Shown one piece after another: positions 1 to 7,689 of a stretch of DNA of 50,712 nt. The notes under the pieces were generated by a model. That model did no database searches. It saw only the letters and a program-made list of their open reading frames with translations, and was not told the DNA's origin. Positions within the stretch are counted from its first letter, which is position 1; every line of letters begins with the position of its first letter. The DNA is from Candidatus Methanoplasma sp. GTDB taxonomy: Archaea > Thermoplasmatota > Thermoplasmata > Methanomassiliicoccales > Methanomethylophilaceae. Both the position numbers and the translations under genes were made by a program. The stretch lies in contig JAISJG010000013.1 in the NCBI GenBank assembly GCA_031261625.1, positions 1 through 50,712 of the forward strand, read 5' to 3'.

Positions 1-10
1 AAAACAACAC

Positions 11-160
11 TCATTCGATCTCAAGATTCTTCCTGAGTTTATCTATGAGTTCATCAAGATAACAGTCCCTGCCTTCATCCTGGAACTCTTCGAACTCTTT
101 GAGAAGCAACGCATAAAGCTCCTCTTCCGAAACAGTCTCGGTCTTTTTATCTTCGGCCAT
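11..160 (-). CDS. Small acidic hypothetical protein (49 aa)
   Basis: A complete 49-codon reading frame runs from an ATG at 160 to a TGA at 11. A GTGATC Shine-Dalgarno-like stretch lies five bases upstream of the ATG and matches the usual anti-SD of this genome. The product is very rich in Glu, Asp and Lys, has no membrane segment, and is predicted by eye to be helical (EEELYALLLKEFEEF region). I recognise no family. It is divergent from the methylthioadenosine phosphorylase gene. It could be a small regulator or adaptor, but nothing in the sequence decides this. Confidence 0.55.
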   Translation of the reverse strand: MAEDKKTETVSEEELYALLLKEFEEFQDEGRDCYLDELIDKLRKNLEIE

Positions 161-288
161 ATCGATCACTGAAGGTTCTGACGGAGTTCACGCCCCGTCC
201 GGTAAGAAGACATATGCCTGCGATTATTAAAACATCCTGACTATGTTTTTCACTACTGTTTTTATACGGATTACAGAATCACATCTGT

Positions 289-1065
289 ATGCCGAAAATT
301 GCGATCATAGGCGGAACGGGCATCTACAATCCCGAATCCTTCGAAACTATCAGAACAGTATTCCCCGACACTCCCTATGGAAAACCGTCCGACGAGATAA
401 TGATCGGAAAAATAAACGGTGTCGAGATCGCCTTCCTTTTCCGTCACGGAAAATCACACCAGCACCCTCCGTCCTCAGTGCCGTACAGGGCCAACATCTG
501 GGCACTTAAAGAATTGGGATGCGAATACATCATATCCGCATGCGCCGTAGGTTCGCTGAAACTGGAGTTCGCACCCGGGGATCTTGTAATACCGAACCAG
601 TTCATTGATTTTACAAAAACCAGAGAATACTCGTATTTCGACAAGAAAACCGTGCACATCTCGATGCCGGATCCGTTCTGCGACTACCTCAACGGGATTT
701 TCGCGGCCACAGCCGAAGAGATCGGGATAAAATACCACGTCGGAGGAACATACGCCTGCATCGAAGGCCCCAGATTCTCCACGAGAGCGGAAAGCAGGAT
801 GTACCAGCAGTTCGCAGACATCATCGGAATGACCGTCGTTCCGGAGTGCCAGCTTGCTAGAGAACTCGGACTCTGTTATTGCAGCCTCGCTACAATCACC
901 GATTACGATGTGTGGCACGACGAGGATGTCAGCATAGATCTTATCGTCAAGACAATGAATGAATGCCTAGCAAAGGTTCTCAGACTTCTTGAAACGGGAC
1001 TTCCCAAGATCGGAACAAAAACCTGCAACTGCATCGAAGCGGCAAAAGGCGCGGGCGCACTGTAA
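289..1065 (+). CDS. mtnP: S-methyl-5'-thioadenosine (or thioinosine) phosphorylase
   Basis: The 258-aa product is a nucleoside phosphorylase of the MTAP family. It cleaves methylthioadenosine, or its deaminated form methylthioinosine in some archaea, with phosphate to give the free base and methylthioribose-1-phosphate in methionine salvage. Visible hallmarks are the N-terminal phosphate loop IIGGTGIYNP, RHGKSHQHPPSSVPYRAN, the purine-site segment YACIEGPRFSTRAESRMY, and ATITDYDVWH. The C-terminal CNC followed by AAKGAGAL is typical of the archaeal and eukaryotic branch. Length is normal. The VPE segment before the QLARELGLCY motif contains a Cys where Val or Ala is common. A TATA-like AT-rich stretch lies just upstream, and the start at 289 puts the glycine-rich loop at the expected position. 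MTA versus MTI specificity cannot be read from sequence alone. Confidence 0.9.
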   Translation: MPKIAIIGGTGIYNPESFETIRTVFPDTPYGKPSDEIMIGKINGVEIAFLFRHGKSHQHPPSSVPYRANIWALKELGCEYIISACAVGSLKLEFAPGDLVIPNQFIDFTKTREYSYFDKKTVHISMPDPFCDYLNGIFAATAEEIGIKYHVGGTYACIEGPRFSTRAESRMYQQFADIIGMTVVPECQLARELGLCYCSLATITDYDVWHDEDVSIDLIVKTMNECLAKVLRLLETGLPKIGTKTCNCIEAAKGAGAL

Positions 1066-1080
1066 CGTCTGGGTCAAATT

Positions 1081-1123
1081 TCTGGGATTGTAATGTAAGA
1101 AAAACCTGCATTGCAATCCCAGA
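1081..1123. repeat. 15-bp imperfect inverted repeat with adjacent direct repeats
   Basis: TCTGGGATTGTAATG at 1081-1095 pairs with CATTGCAATCCCAGA at 1109-1123 with one mismatch around a 13-nt loop. Immediately after, AAAAACTTACATTG occurs twice (about 1123-1136 and 1145-1158), and its reverse AATGTAAG occurs in the hairpin loop region. The element sits between mtnP and an AT-rich ATPase gene. It may be a terminator for mtnP, a regulatory site for the ATPase gene, or the remnant of a small mobile element. Confidence 0.6.
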
Positions 1124-1191
1124 AAAACTTACATTGGAATGCATAAAAAACTTACATTGAAATACCAATTCTTCCATACATATCAGAGAAT

Positions 1192-2406
1192 ATGTCAGAA
1201 AAAATAGAAATTTACAGAAAAAAATATATTGAAATTCTAAACAACTATCGCAGTAATCGCGATATTGTCAAGATAATAACAGGAATAAGAAGATGTGGTA
1301 AATCAACAATCCTGCGTCAGTATGCAGACATGCTTAAAGCGGAAGGCATCCCAGAAAATCGCATAATATCACTCAATCTCGAAGAACAGGGATTTATTAT
1401 CAGTGACAATAAAATGCTATATGACTACATCGTACAACATGCGACCGGAAAAGACCCATTCATACTATTGGATGAGATTCAGTTAATAAGAGGATGGGAA
1501 AAAACCGTCAACACGATAAGAGTCAAACTGAATGCCGATTTTTATATAACTGGTTCAAATGCAGAAATGTTCTCTCATGAGTTCGGAACTCTTCTCACAG
1601 GGAGATTTGTTGAAATACATGCTTTTCCCCTATCATTTGCGGAATTCATGGAAAGATATCCGACCGAAAAAGACAAGGGCATAAACCAAAGATTCGATGA
1701 ATATCTGCAATATGGCGGAATGCCTATCATCGATCTGCGCGATGACCATGCAAAAAACACAGCAATCTTAGAAGGAGTTTATGATTCGATAATTGTAAAA
1801 GACCTCGAAAAAAGATCCAATATAGATGTGTCTTTATTGCAAAGTATGACCTCATTCGTGTTTTCAAACGTTGGAAAATTGACATCAGCCACATCCATTG
1901 TTAATAATTCATATGTAGGGGATCACAGAACTGTGGAAAAATATCTCAACCTTCTTTGCGAGTGTTTTATATTTTACAAAACAGACAACTATGATGTAAT
2001 TGGGAAAAAATTCCTTAAAACCAAAGCAAAGTATTATGCAGCAGATGTAGGAATGAGAAACGCAGTGCTCAAATATCGTGATACGGACACTTCGAGTCTG
2101 ATTGAAAACGTCATCTACATAGAACTTCTAAGAAGGGGTTATGAAGTTGTCATCGGCAGTTACAAAGATTATGAAATCGATTTTACAGCAAGAATCGGAT
2201 GGAATACTTTGGAACATTATCAGGTCTCAAAAACTCCGACAACGGATAAAACACATGCGAGAGAAACAAGACCTCTGAAAGAAGTTGAAGGCAGAAAAAT
2301 AATTCTGACCATGGATAGAGATATAAAGAATCCTGTTGACGGAATAGAATACATCAACATTACGGATTTCCTCCTTGAAGGCACCAAATATACGGAACCT
2401 TTCTGA
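1192..2406 (+). CDS. AAA-family ATPase with DUF4143 domain
   Basis: The 404-aa protein has an N-terminal P-loop ATPase (AAA_14 type): Walker A GIRRCGKST near residues 31-39, Walker B FILLDEIQ near 90-97, a sensor-like YITGSNAEM, and LLTGRFVEIHAFPLSFAEF, which is typical of this family. The C-terminal DUF4143 part is PD-(D/E)XK-like and contains YEIDFTAR followed by YQVSKT. Such proteins are common, often multi-copy, in anaerobic bacteria and archaea, and their function is not established. Codon use is much more A/T-rich than in hypF or mtnP, which suggests horizontal acquisition. It stands alone between two housekeeping genes, and an inverted repeat and direct repeats precede it. Confidence 0.88.
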   Translation: MSEKIEIYRKKYIEILNNYRSNRDIVKIITGIRRCGKSTILRQYADMLKAEGIPENRIISLNLEEQGFIISDNKMLYDYIVQHATGKDPFILLDEIQLIRGWEKTVNTIRVKLNADFYITGSNAEMFSHEFGTLLTGRFVEIHAFPLSFAEFMERYPTEKDKGINQRFDEYLQYGGMPIIDLRDDHAKNTAILEGVYDSIIVKDLEKRSNIDVSLLQSMTSFVFSNVGKLTSATSIVNNSYVGDHRTVEKYLNLLCECFIFYKTDNYDVIGKKFLKTKAKYYAADVGMRNAVLKYRDTDTSSLIENVIYIELLRRGYEVVIGSYKDYEIDFTARIGWNTLEHYQVSKTPTTDKTHARETRPLKEVEGRKIILTMDRDIKNPVDGIEYINITDFLLEGTKYTEPF

Positions 2407-2445
2407 GACCGACAACCTAAAAACATCCATCACAATCACACCATC

Positions 2446-4626
2446 ATGAGGATAATAGTCTGTGGTACGGTCCAGGGTGTGGGATTCCGCCCGGCTGTCT
2501 ATCGGACGGCCGTATCCCTGGGACTTCGCGGCAGAGTACGGAACAACGGACCCGATGTTGTTATCGATGTCGATGACGGAGAAGAATTCCTGCGGAAATT
2601 CCATCAGAACATACCTCCACTCGCTTCCATTACCTCGATCGAAAAGATCGATACGACTTTTGATGAGAGCATCGACGACTTCCGTATCGTGTCTTCCGAA
2701 CGCGGCGCGGGTGGGGTATCGATTCCCACCGACACTGCGGTCTGCGATAAGTGCCTGAACGACATGAGATCAGGAAGACGTAAAGGATATCCTTTCACCT
2801 CATGCACGGACTGCGGACCCCGTTTCACTCTGCTTTCCGGAATGCCCTACGACCGTGCCCTCACGTCGATGGAAAAATTCCCTGTTTGTGAAGAATGTGG
2901 CAGAGAGTATAATGACCCCGATAACAGAAGATTCCATCATCAGACAGTCTGCTGTAAAACCTGCGGACCCTCATACCGTATTTACGACAAATCCGGAAAA
3001 AAGATCGACGGAGATCCGATAAAGACATTCTCAAGAATGCTTGAGGACGGAAGAATAGGAGTCGTCAAAGGCTGGGGCGGGATGCATATTTGCTGCACTC
3101 TGGAGAACACGGCCCGCATGAGGGAATGGTACGGAAGGAAACAGAAACCGTTTGCCGTGATGGTCAGGGATATAAGTGCAGTAAAGAATTACGGATATGC
3201 CGATAATGAAGAGCTGGCACATCTGACTTCCGTCCATCGTCCTATAGTCCTCATCAATAAAAAATCAAATAACATAACCGATCTTATATCCCCTGAATTG
3301 GATAATATCGGGGTATTTTTGCCATACACGGGAATGCATCATCTTCTTTTCGACGAACTGAAAGACGATGCGCTTATCATGACCTCGGCCAATATTCCGG
3401 GAGAACCTATGATCCTTGATGATTCGGAGATCCTGAAACTAGGTGCCGATGTGTATCTTCTTCACGATCAGCCTATAATCAACCGTGCGGACGACAGCGT
3501 CCTCAGGGTGAATGATGGAAAGACCCTCTTCATCAGAAGATCCCGCGGACATATCCCGTCCGGTATACACATAGGGCTGGAAGGATGCACCGTAGGCGTT
3601 GGTGCCCAGGAGAATCTCACCGGAGCGATATCCTCTAGAGGGATCATCTATCCTACGCAGCACATAGGCGATGGGGACGGTATCGGAGTTCCCGAATATC
3701 TTGAAAGTGCCATAAGATCCCAATTATCCCTTTTGGATTGCAAACCTCAAGCCGTGGCCGTTGATCTGCATCCCGGTTGTTCCAACCGCAGATTCGCAAA
3801 AAGACTTGCCGAGGAATACAACGCGGAATTTATCGAAGTACAACACCATTGGGCGCACGCCGCTTCGCTCATAGCCGACAATGCCGTTTCAAGAACGTCG
3901 GGTCTTATCGCCTTGGCTCTCGACGGAAACGGACACGGAGATGACGGTAACTCGTGGGGCGGTGAGGTCCTCAGTGCCGATCTTTCATCATATAAGAGAA
4001 AAGCACACTTAGAGTACATCCCCCTGCTCGGTTCCGAAAAAGCACTTTACGATCTCAGAAGGTTGAAATTCGCAATCGATTCGATGAACGGCATCGAGAA
4101 TCATGACTTCACAGACAGTGAATCTGCCGTCTTATCGAAATTGATGTCCAAAAGCGTAAAAAGCTCGTCCATGGGCAGACTCATGGATGCACTCTCCTAC
4201 ACCTTGGGTGTGTGTACTACCCGCACGTATGACGGCGAACCGGCCATGAAACTGGAACCTCTGCTGGCATCGGGAAAACTCATACCGGGATTCGAAACAG
4301 GGACAGAGAACGGCGTTGTGAAGACCGTCGAACTGTTCTCCAGGATAACAAATGATCAAAAACCTGCAGATGTTGCATATTCCATCATTTACAACGTTAT
4401 TAAAGAGCTTGTTACAAACGCGATAGATGTCTCAGAATCGGATGGGATGGATGATATAGGCATCACCGGAGGAGTGTCGTATAACGGACCGGTGTGTAAA
4501 ATGTTCTCCGAGCTGGCATCCAACTCCGAACATCATTTAATATTCCATCGGGATGCGCCTAACGGTGACGGTGGAATATCGGTCGGACAGGCTGCCATCG
4601 CATTGAATAAGCTCGGGTTGAAGTGA
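2446..4626 (+). CDS. hypF: Carbamoyltransferase HypF ([NiFe]-hydrogenase maturation)
   Basis: HypF makes and transfers the carbamoyl group that becomes the cyanide ligands of the NiFe site, working with HypE. The 726-aa protein has the full architecture. An acylphosphatase domain (residues 1 to about 85) carries GTVQGVGFRPAVYR. Two zinc-finger motifs follow (CDKCLNDM with CTDCGPRF; CEECGREY with CCKTCGPSY). A YrdC-like domain (about 180-365) and a Kae1-like C-terminal domain with VQHHWAHAASL, LDGNGHGDDGNSWGGE and ITGGVSYNG complete it. No strong SD is visible before the ATG. The stop overlaps the start region of the next gene, so hypF, the ApgM-like gene and cobT probably form one transcript. 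No hydrogenase structural gene lies in the window. Confidence 0.95.
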   Translation: MRIIVCGTVQGVGFRPAVYRTAVSLGLRGRVRNNGPDVVIDVDDGEEFLRKFHQNIPPLASITSIEKIDTTFDESIDDFRIVSSERGAGGVSIPTDTAVCDKCLNDMRSGRRKGYPFTSCTDCGPRFTLLSGMPYDRALTSMEKFPVCEECGREYNDPDNRRFHHQTVCCKTCGPSYRIYDKSGKKIDGDPIKTFSRMLEDGRIGVVKGWGGMHICCTLENTARMREWYGRKQKPFAVMVRDISAVKNYGYADNEELAHLTSVHRPIVLINKKSNNITDLISPELDNIGVFLPYTGMHHLLFDELKDDALIMTSANIPGEPMILDDSEILKLGADVYLLHDQPIINRADDSVLRVNDGKTLFIRRSRGHIPSGIHIGLEGCTVGVGAQENLTGAISSRGIIYPTQHIGDGDGIGVPEYLESAIRSQLSLLDCKPQAVAVDLHPGCSNRRFAKRLAEEYNAEFIEVQHHWAHAASLIADNAVSRTSGLIALALDGNGHGDDGNSWGGEVLSADLSSYKRKAHLEYIPLLGSEKALYDLRRLKFAIDSMNGIENHDFTDSESAVLSKLMSKSVKSSSMGRLMDALSYTLGVCTTRTYDGEPAMKLEPLLASGKLIPGFETGTENGVVKTVELFSRITNDQKPADVAYSIIYNVIKELVTNAIDVSESDGMDDIGITGGVSYNGPVCKMFSELASNSEHHLIFHRDAPNGDGGISVGQAAIALNKLGLK

Positions 4627-4628
4627 AT

Positions 4629-5636
4629 ATGAAGAACACATTGTTCGTGCTGCTTGACGGAATGGAGGACGACCCTAACCCATCACTGGGCGGGAAAAAA
4701 CCTTACGAACTGGCGAAAATGCCTTTCATGTATTCCAAAGCGAAACACAAGATGTACACCACAGGAAGAGGATACACCCAACTTTTCCTCGGAGAGTTCT
4801 TCACCGGTCACACACCCGAAACCCCGCGTGCCGCATTGGAGGCCCAGGGATTGGGACTTGACATGAGCAATAACCGTACAGCGTACCGTCTGAGCCCCGC
4901 CCATTTAGAAGACGGGATGATACGCTGGTCCTATCATGCTTACAAATTCTGCGACGAACTCGAGAAGAACGTCAGGAACAATCTTCACCTGGTCGAGAAA
5001 TATAACCCGGAGATTGCATTCTTCCTGAACGGACGCGCCGTTCTCACAATGGATTGCGATGATGTACCGGACCTTCCGGGCCCGCCCGTTGATGCACCTT
5101 TCGTAGAAGTCCCGGGGGACCTCGGGAAACTCGTCATGGCCGTCGCGGGATCGATGAACGGCATCACGGATTACCCGTGGGGATGCGGAAAACTCGGTAA
5201 ACAATACCCTCCGTTCTCCTGCATCAGTAACATGACCGCAATATCGGACAGTCCCACCGCGCTCGGTGTGGCCGCATCCCTAGGTCATAAGATCCACCTT
5301 GTCAAAGAGGTCGAGGACAGATTCCCTGTCGCGAAGGAGGCTCTGAAAGAAGGACATGTGTTCCTCCATATAGATGAAGTGGACGAATACAGCCATCAGA
5401 AGGACCCACAGAAAAAGATTGCCATTCTGGAAAAAACAGACAGACTTATGGCCGAATATTTCTCCGACGTAGAGAATGTAATCTACTTTGTAGACCACGG
5501 GACATCATGCGTCACGGGAGAACACATCTTAATGAACGTCCCATTCTGGACGGATATCGAGACAGATGCGAAGGATGGGGATCTCATTCCTCTCGATAAA
5601 GTCATAAAAATGCTGCTCGGACAGCAAGAGGAATGA
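4629..5636 (+). CDS. ApgM-like phosphomutase of the alkaline phosphatase superfamily
   Basis: The roughly 335-aa product resembles archaeal cofactor-independent phosphoglycerate mutase. It has the metal-binding N-terminal LLDGMEDDPNPSLGGKKP, a probable Thr nucleophile in GRGYTQLFLGEFF, ARG-like NRTAYRLSPAHLEDG, HIDEVDEYSHQKDPQKK and FVDHGTSC, all at the places where ApgM has its metal ligands. It is shorter than typical ApgM (about 400 aa), and the nucleophile segment lacks the usual PGSDTAH-type sequence, so it may not be a true phosphoglycerate mutase. The ATG at 4629 is preferred over the GTG at 4623 because of the GTGAAT upstream. It lies three bases before cobT. A role in cobamide metabolism is possible, but an alpha-ribazole phosphatase is already present in cbiS. 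Confidence 0.75.
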   Translation: MKNTLFVLLDGMEDDPNPSLGGKKPYELAKMPFMYSKAKHKMYTTGRGYTQLFLGEFFTGHTPETPRAALEAQGLGLDMSNNRTAYRLSPAHLEDGMIRWSYHAYKFCDELEKNVRNNLHLVEKYNPEIAFFLNGRAVLTMDCDDVPDLPGPPVDAPFVEVPGDLGKLVMAVAGSMNGITDYPWGCGKLGKQYPPFSCISNMTAISDSPTALGVAASLGHKIHLVKEVEDRFPVAKEALKEGHVFLHIDEVDEYSHQKDPQKKIAILEKTDRLMAEYFSDVENVIYFVDHGTSCVTGEHILMNVPFWTDIETDAKDGDLIPLDKVIKMLLGQQEE

Positions 5637-5639
5637 AAC

Positions 5640-6752
5640 ATGTCGGATTTCGAACTGCCGCCGTCACTGAAAATCGACGGGAATGAGAAGATAGCTAAGA
5701 AGATCCTGTCGGAGATCTGGGGAAAGAAAGGGATATTCACGTGTACCGTGGCTAACACCCTGACTTCCACCATACCGGGGATATCGGACGCTGGAGATAC
5801 ACCGGAACTGACGATGTTCACCCCTGCGGCCGATGCCGAACTTCTCGTATTGGGAAGGACCGTCTGCATGAAGGGCATACCCATCAACCCGGGAGGGATA
5901 CCCACTCCCGCAACCCTGACAAAAGCGGCCTTGGAACTTTCCAAAATGCCTTTCCTGATAGTGGACGGAGGATCCAAAGTGAAACCCAATCTCCCCTGCA
6001 TCGAAGTCGGCGGAGAATGCGGTCAGAAAGTGACCACGGGGAAAGCCGTGTCCAATGTCAAAGAAGTGTTCGAGAACGGAAAGATCCTCGGAGAGCTCCT
6101 GTCCCACGGAAATGATTTCCTTGTCGTCAGTGAGAGCTGTGCGGGGGGAACGACCACCGCTCTTGCCGTTCTGATGGCGATGGGCGTTGTGAAAGAGAAT
6201 CTTGTCAGCAGCAGTTCACCGAACAATCCTAAACAACTGAAGACCGATACCGTACTTGCGGGGCTCAAAGCCGCAGGGGTGGAGATCGGAGGATTTGCAA
6301 ATGATCCGTTGAAAGCGATAGCTGCGGTCGGGGATCCGATGATGCCCGCCAATGTCGGTATGATAATCGGTGCGGCCAAACGCATACCTGTGATCGTGGG
6401 TGGCGGAACCCAGATGGCCGCTGTAATCGCGGTAGCCGTAAAACTGGATCCTTCGATAATCGGAAGGATATTCCAGGGCACTACAAGATGGCTCGTGGAC
6501 GACCCCAACTCCAACATTGTTAAGATGATCGATTCGATATCCCCTGATATCCCCATTGTAAGTGTCCAGATGGACTACTCCTCAAGCCCGTACGAAGGCC
6601 TGCAGGCCTACGAATGGGGATACATCAAGGAAGGCGTCGGTTGCGGCGGTGCGTCCGTATCTGCGATAATCCAGAGTAGCGGGGAGATAACCTGCGACAC
6701 CTTATTGGATAAGGTGCACGACATCTACCGCAAGATCATGAATTACGACTGA
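5640..6752 (+). CDS. cobT: Archaeal CobT-like nicotinate-nucleotide:base phosphoribosyltransferase
   Basis: This 370-aa protein belongs to the archaeal CobT family, which activates the lower-ligand base by moving phosphoribose from nicotinate mononucleotide to give alpha-ribazole phosphate. Recognisable segments are PGISDAGDTPELTMFTPAAD, NPGGIPTPATLTKAAL, LVVSESCAGGTTTALAVLMA, VGDPMMPANVGMIIGAA, VGGGTQMAAVIAVA and VGCGGASVSAI. The AGAGGAATGA sequence before the ATG is a good ribosome binding site. Its 3' end overlaps the end of the convergent 109-aa gene by 10 bases. With CobY, CobS and CbiS on the other strand it completes nucleotide-loop assembly. The actual base (dimethylbenzimidazole, adenine or another) cannot be predicted. 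Confidence 0.9.
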   Translation: MSDFELPPSLKIDGNEKIAKKILSEIWGKKGIFTCTVANTLTSTIPGISDAGDTPELTMFTPAADAELLVLGRTVCMKGIPINPGGIPTPATLTKAALELSKMPFLIVDGGSKVKPNLPCIEVGGECGQKVTTGKAVSNVKEVFENGKILGELLSHGNDFLVVSESCAGGTTTALAVLMAMGVVKENLVSSSSPNNPKQLKTDTVLAGLKAAGVEIGGFANDPLKAIAAVGDPMMPANVGMIIGAAKRIPVIVGGGTQMAAVIAVAVKLDPSIIGRIFQGTTRWLVDDPNSNIVKMIDSISPDIPIVSVQMDYSSSPYEGLQAYEWGYIKEGVGCGGASVSAIIQSSGEITCDTLLDKVHDIYRKIMNYD

Positions 6753-7072
6753 CGGTAATCCAGGGACAGGACGTTGTATTCGGTCGATGCGTGACTGTAC
6801 ACTTTGAAGTCTTTGGTGTAATTCTTGGTTACATTGACCGACTCGACTTTGACCGTAATTCCTTCGGGTGCGGTTATCACGGTAACGTCACGGCCTCTGC
6901 TCTTCGTATTGACGGGAACGCCGCCGATCTGTTCATCTGCAAGTGTGGCCGTCACCAGTTTTCCGTCGTGATAGATTATCACCGCACGGGGTATACCTTC
7001 GTAAAGTGTAATGCCGATAACAGGCGCGTCGAATTTCTCAAGCCCTTCTCTCAATTCATTGGTTGTTGCCAT
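6743..7072 (-). CDS. Orphan 109-aa protein ending the cobamide operon
   Basis: The frame starts at an ATG at 7072 with a perfect AGGTGAT ribosome binding site that overlaps the cobY stop codon, so the two are translationally coupled. The 109-aa product has an N-terminal helix (TNELREGLEKF), then an alternating beta pattern (VIGITLYEGIPRAVIIYHDGK) and ends in DYRQS. No signal peptide, membrane segment or Cys/His metal motif is seen. I recognise no family. Its position as the last gene of a cobD-cbiB-cbiS-cobS-cobY string suggests a role in corrinoid handling. A longer frame extends upstream to 7162 but lies inside cobY and lacks an SD. Confidence 0.8.
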   Translation of the reverse strand: MATTNELREGLEKFDAPVIGITLYEGIPRAVIIYHDGKLVTATLADEQIGGVPVNTKSRGRDVTVITAPEGITVKVESVNVTKNYTKDFKVYSHASTEYNVLSLDYRQS

Positions 7073-7076
7073 TTTA

Positions 7077-7685
7077 TCACCTGCTTTCAAAGAGTTTTCT
7101 TGCCAAAGCGAGTTCCGCCTGCGTATTAACGTTAACGGCGAATTCCTGGGCGTTCGTCTCATAGAAGAACTCCTGAAGATAATCTCCGCGGAGTGTTCTC
7201 ACCCTGTCCATTATCGTGATCCCGGACAACACCCATCTTACTCCGTACATATCCCTCGTATACGACGGGATTATCCCCAATCCTTCGAGAGTGCGGCATT
7301 CCACGATCGCTATCAGGGATTCCATTCTTTTTTCATCGAATGCCTTGACGAATCCGTCTATACCTTCGGTTGTGATCAAAGGAAGATCGGAAGGACATGT
7401 AAGAACGAACTGACCGTCCATGACCTCGAACGCTTCGTGAATATCCTGGACGAAATCCACACCGGATGTCCTTACGGTCTCAACGCCTATGCTGTTGAGA
7501 TACCGCTCGGTCTCCGGTGTGTTGTCGCTTACCGACACCAACACACGGTCGATGGTCTTGGAGGCTATGAGGGCCTCCGCAACCCTGCCGACCACAGGCT
7601 TGTCGCCTATCAGGTGCATCGGTTTTTCGACCCCACAAGCGCCCATGCGGGTACCTTTTCCGCCTGCGTTGATCAGTGCCTGCAT
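7077..7685 (-). CDS. cobY: GTP:adenosylcobinamide-phosphate guanylyltransferase CobY
   Basis: CobY is the archaeal, non-orthologous replacement of the CobU guanylyltransferase. It converts adenosylcobinamide phosphate plus GTP to adenosylcobinamide-GDP. The 202-aa length is typical. The nucleotidyltransferase signature is clear: NAGGKGTRMG at the N-terminus followed by EKPMHLIGDKPVVGRV, then TCPSDLPLI for the metal-binding aspartate region. It starts four bases after the cobS stop with a GAGG ribosome binding site, and its own stop lies within the SD of the next gene. CobY supplies the substrate of CobS just upstream. Confidence 0.92.
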   Translation of the reverse strand: MQALINAGGKGTRMGACGVEKPMHLIGDKPVVGRVAEALIASKTIDRVLVSVSDNTPETERYLNSIGVETVRTSGVDFVQDIHEAFEVMDGQFVLTCPSDLPLITTEGIDGFVKAFDEKRMESLIAIVECRTLEGLGIIPSYTRDMYGVRWVLSGITIMDRVRTLRGDYLQEFFYETNAQEFAVNVNTQAELALARKLFESR

Positions 7686-7689
7686 AACC

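Noticed and set aside
1081..1158. CRISPR-like array suggested by the short repeats before the ATPase gene
   Set aside because: Only two copies of a 14-base repeat with eight bases between them; no spacers of proper length and no cas genes.
4629..5636. Assignment of the ApgM-like gene as CobZ/CobC alpha-ribazole phosphatase
   Set aside because: The fold differs from both known phosphatases, and CbiS in the same region already contains the CobZ domain.
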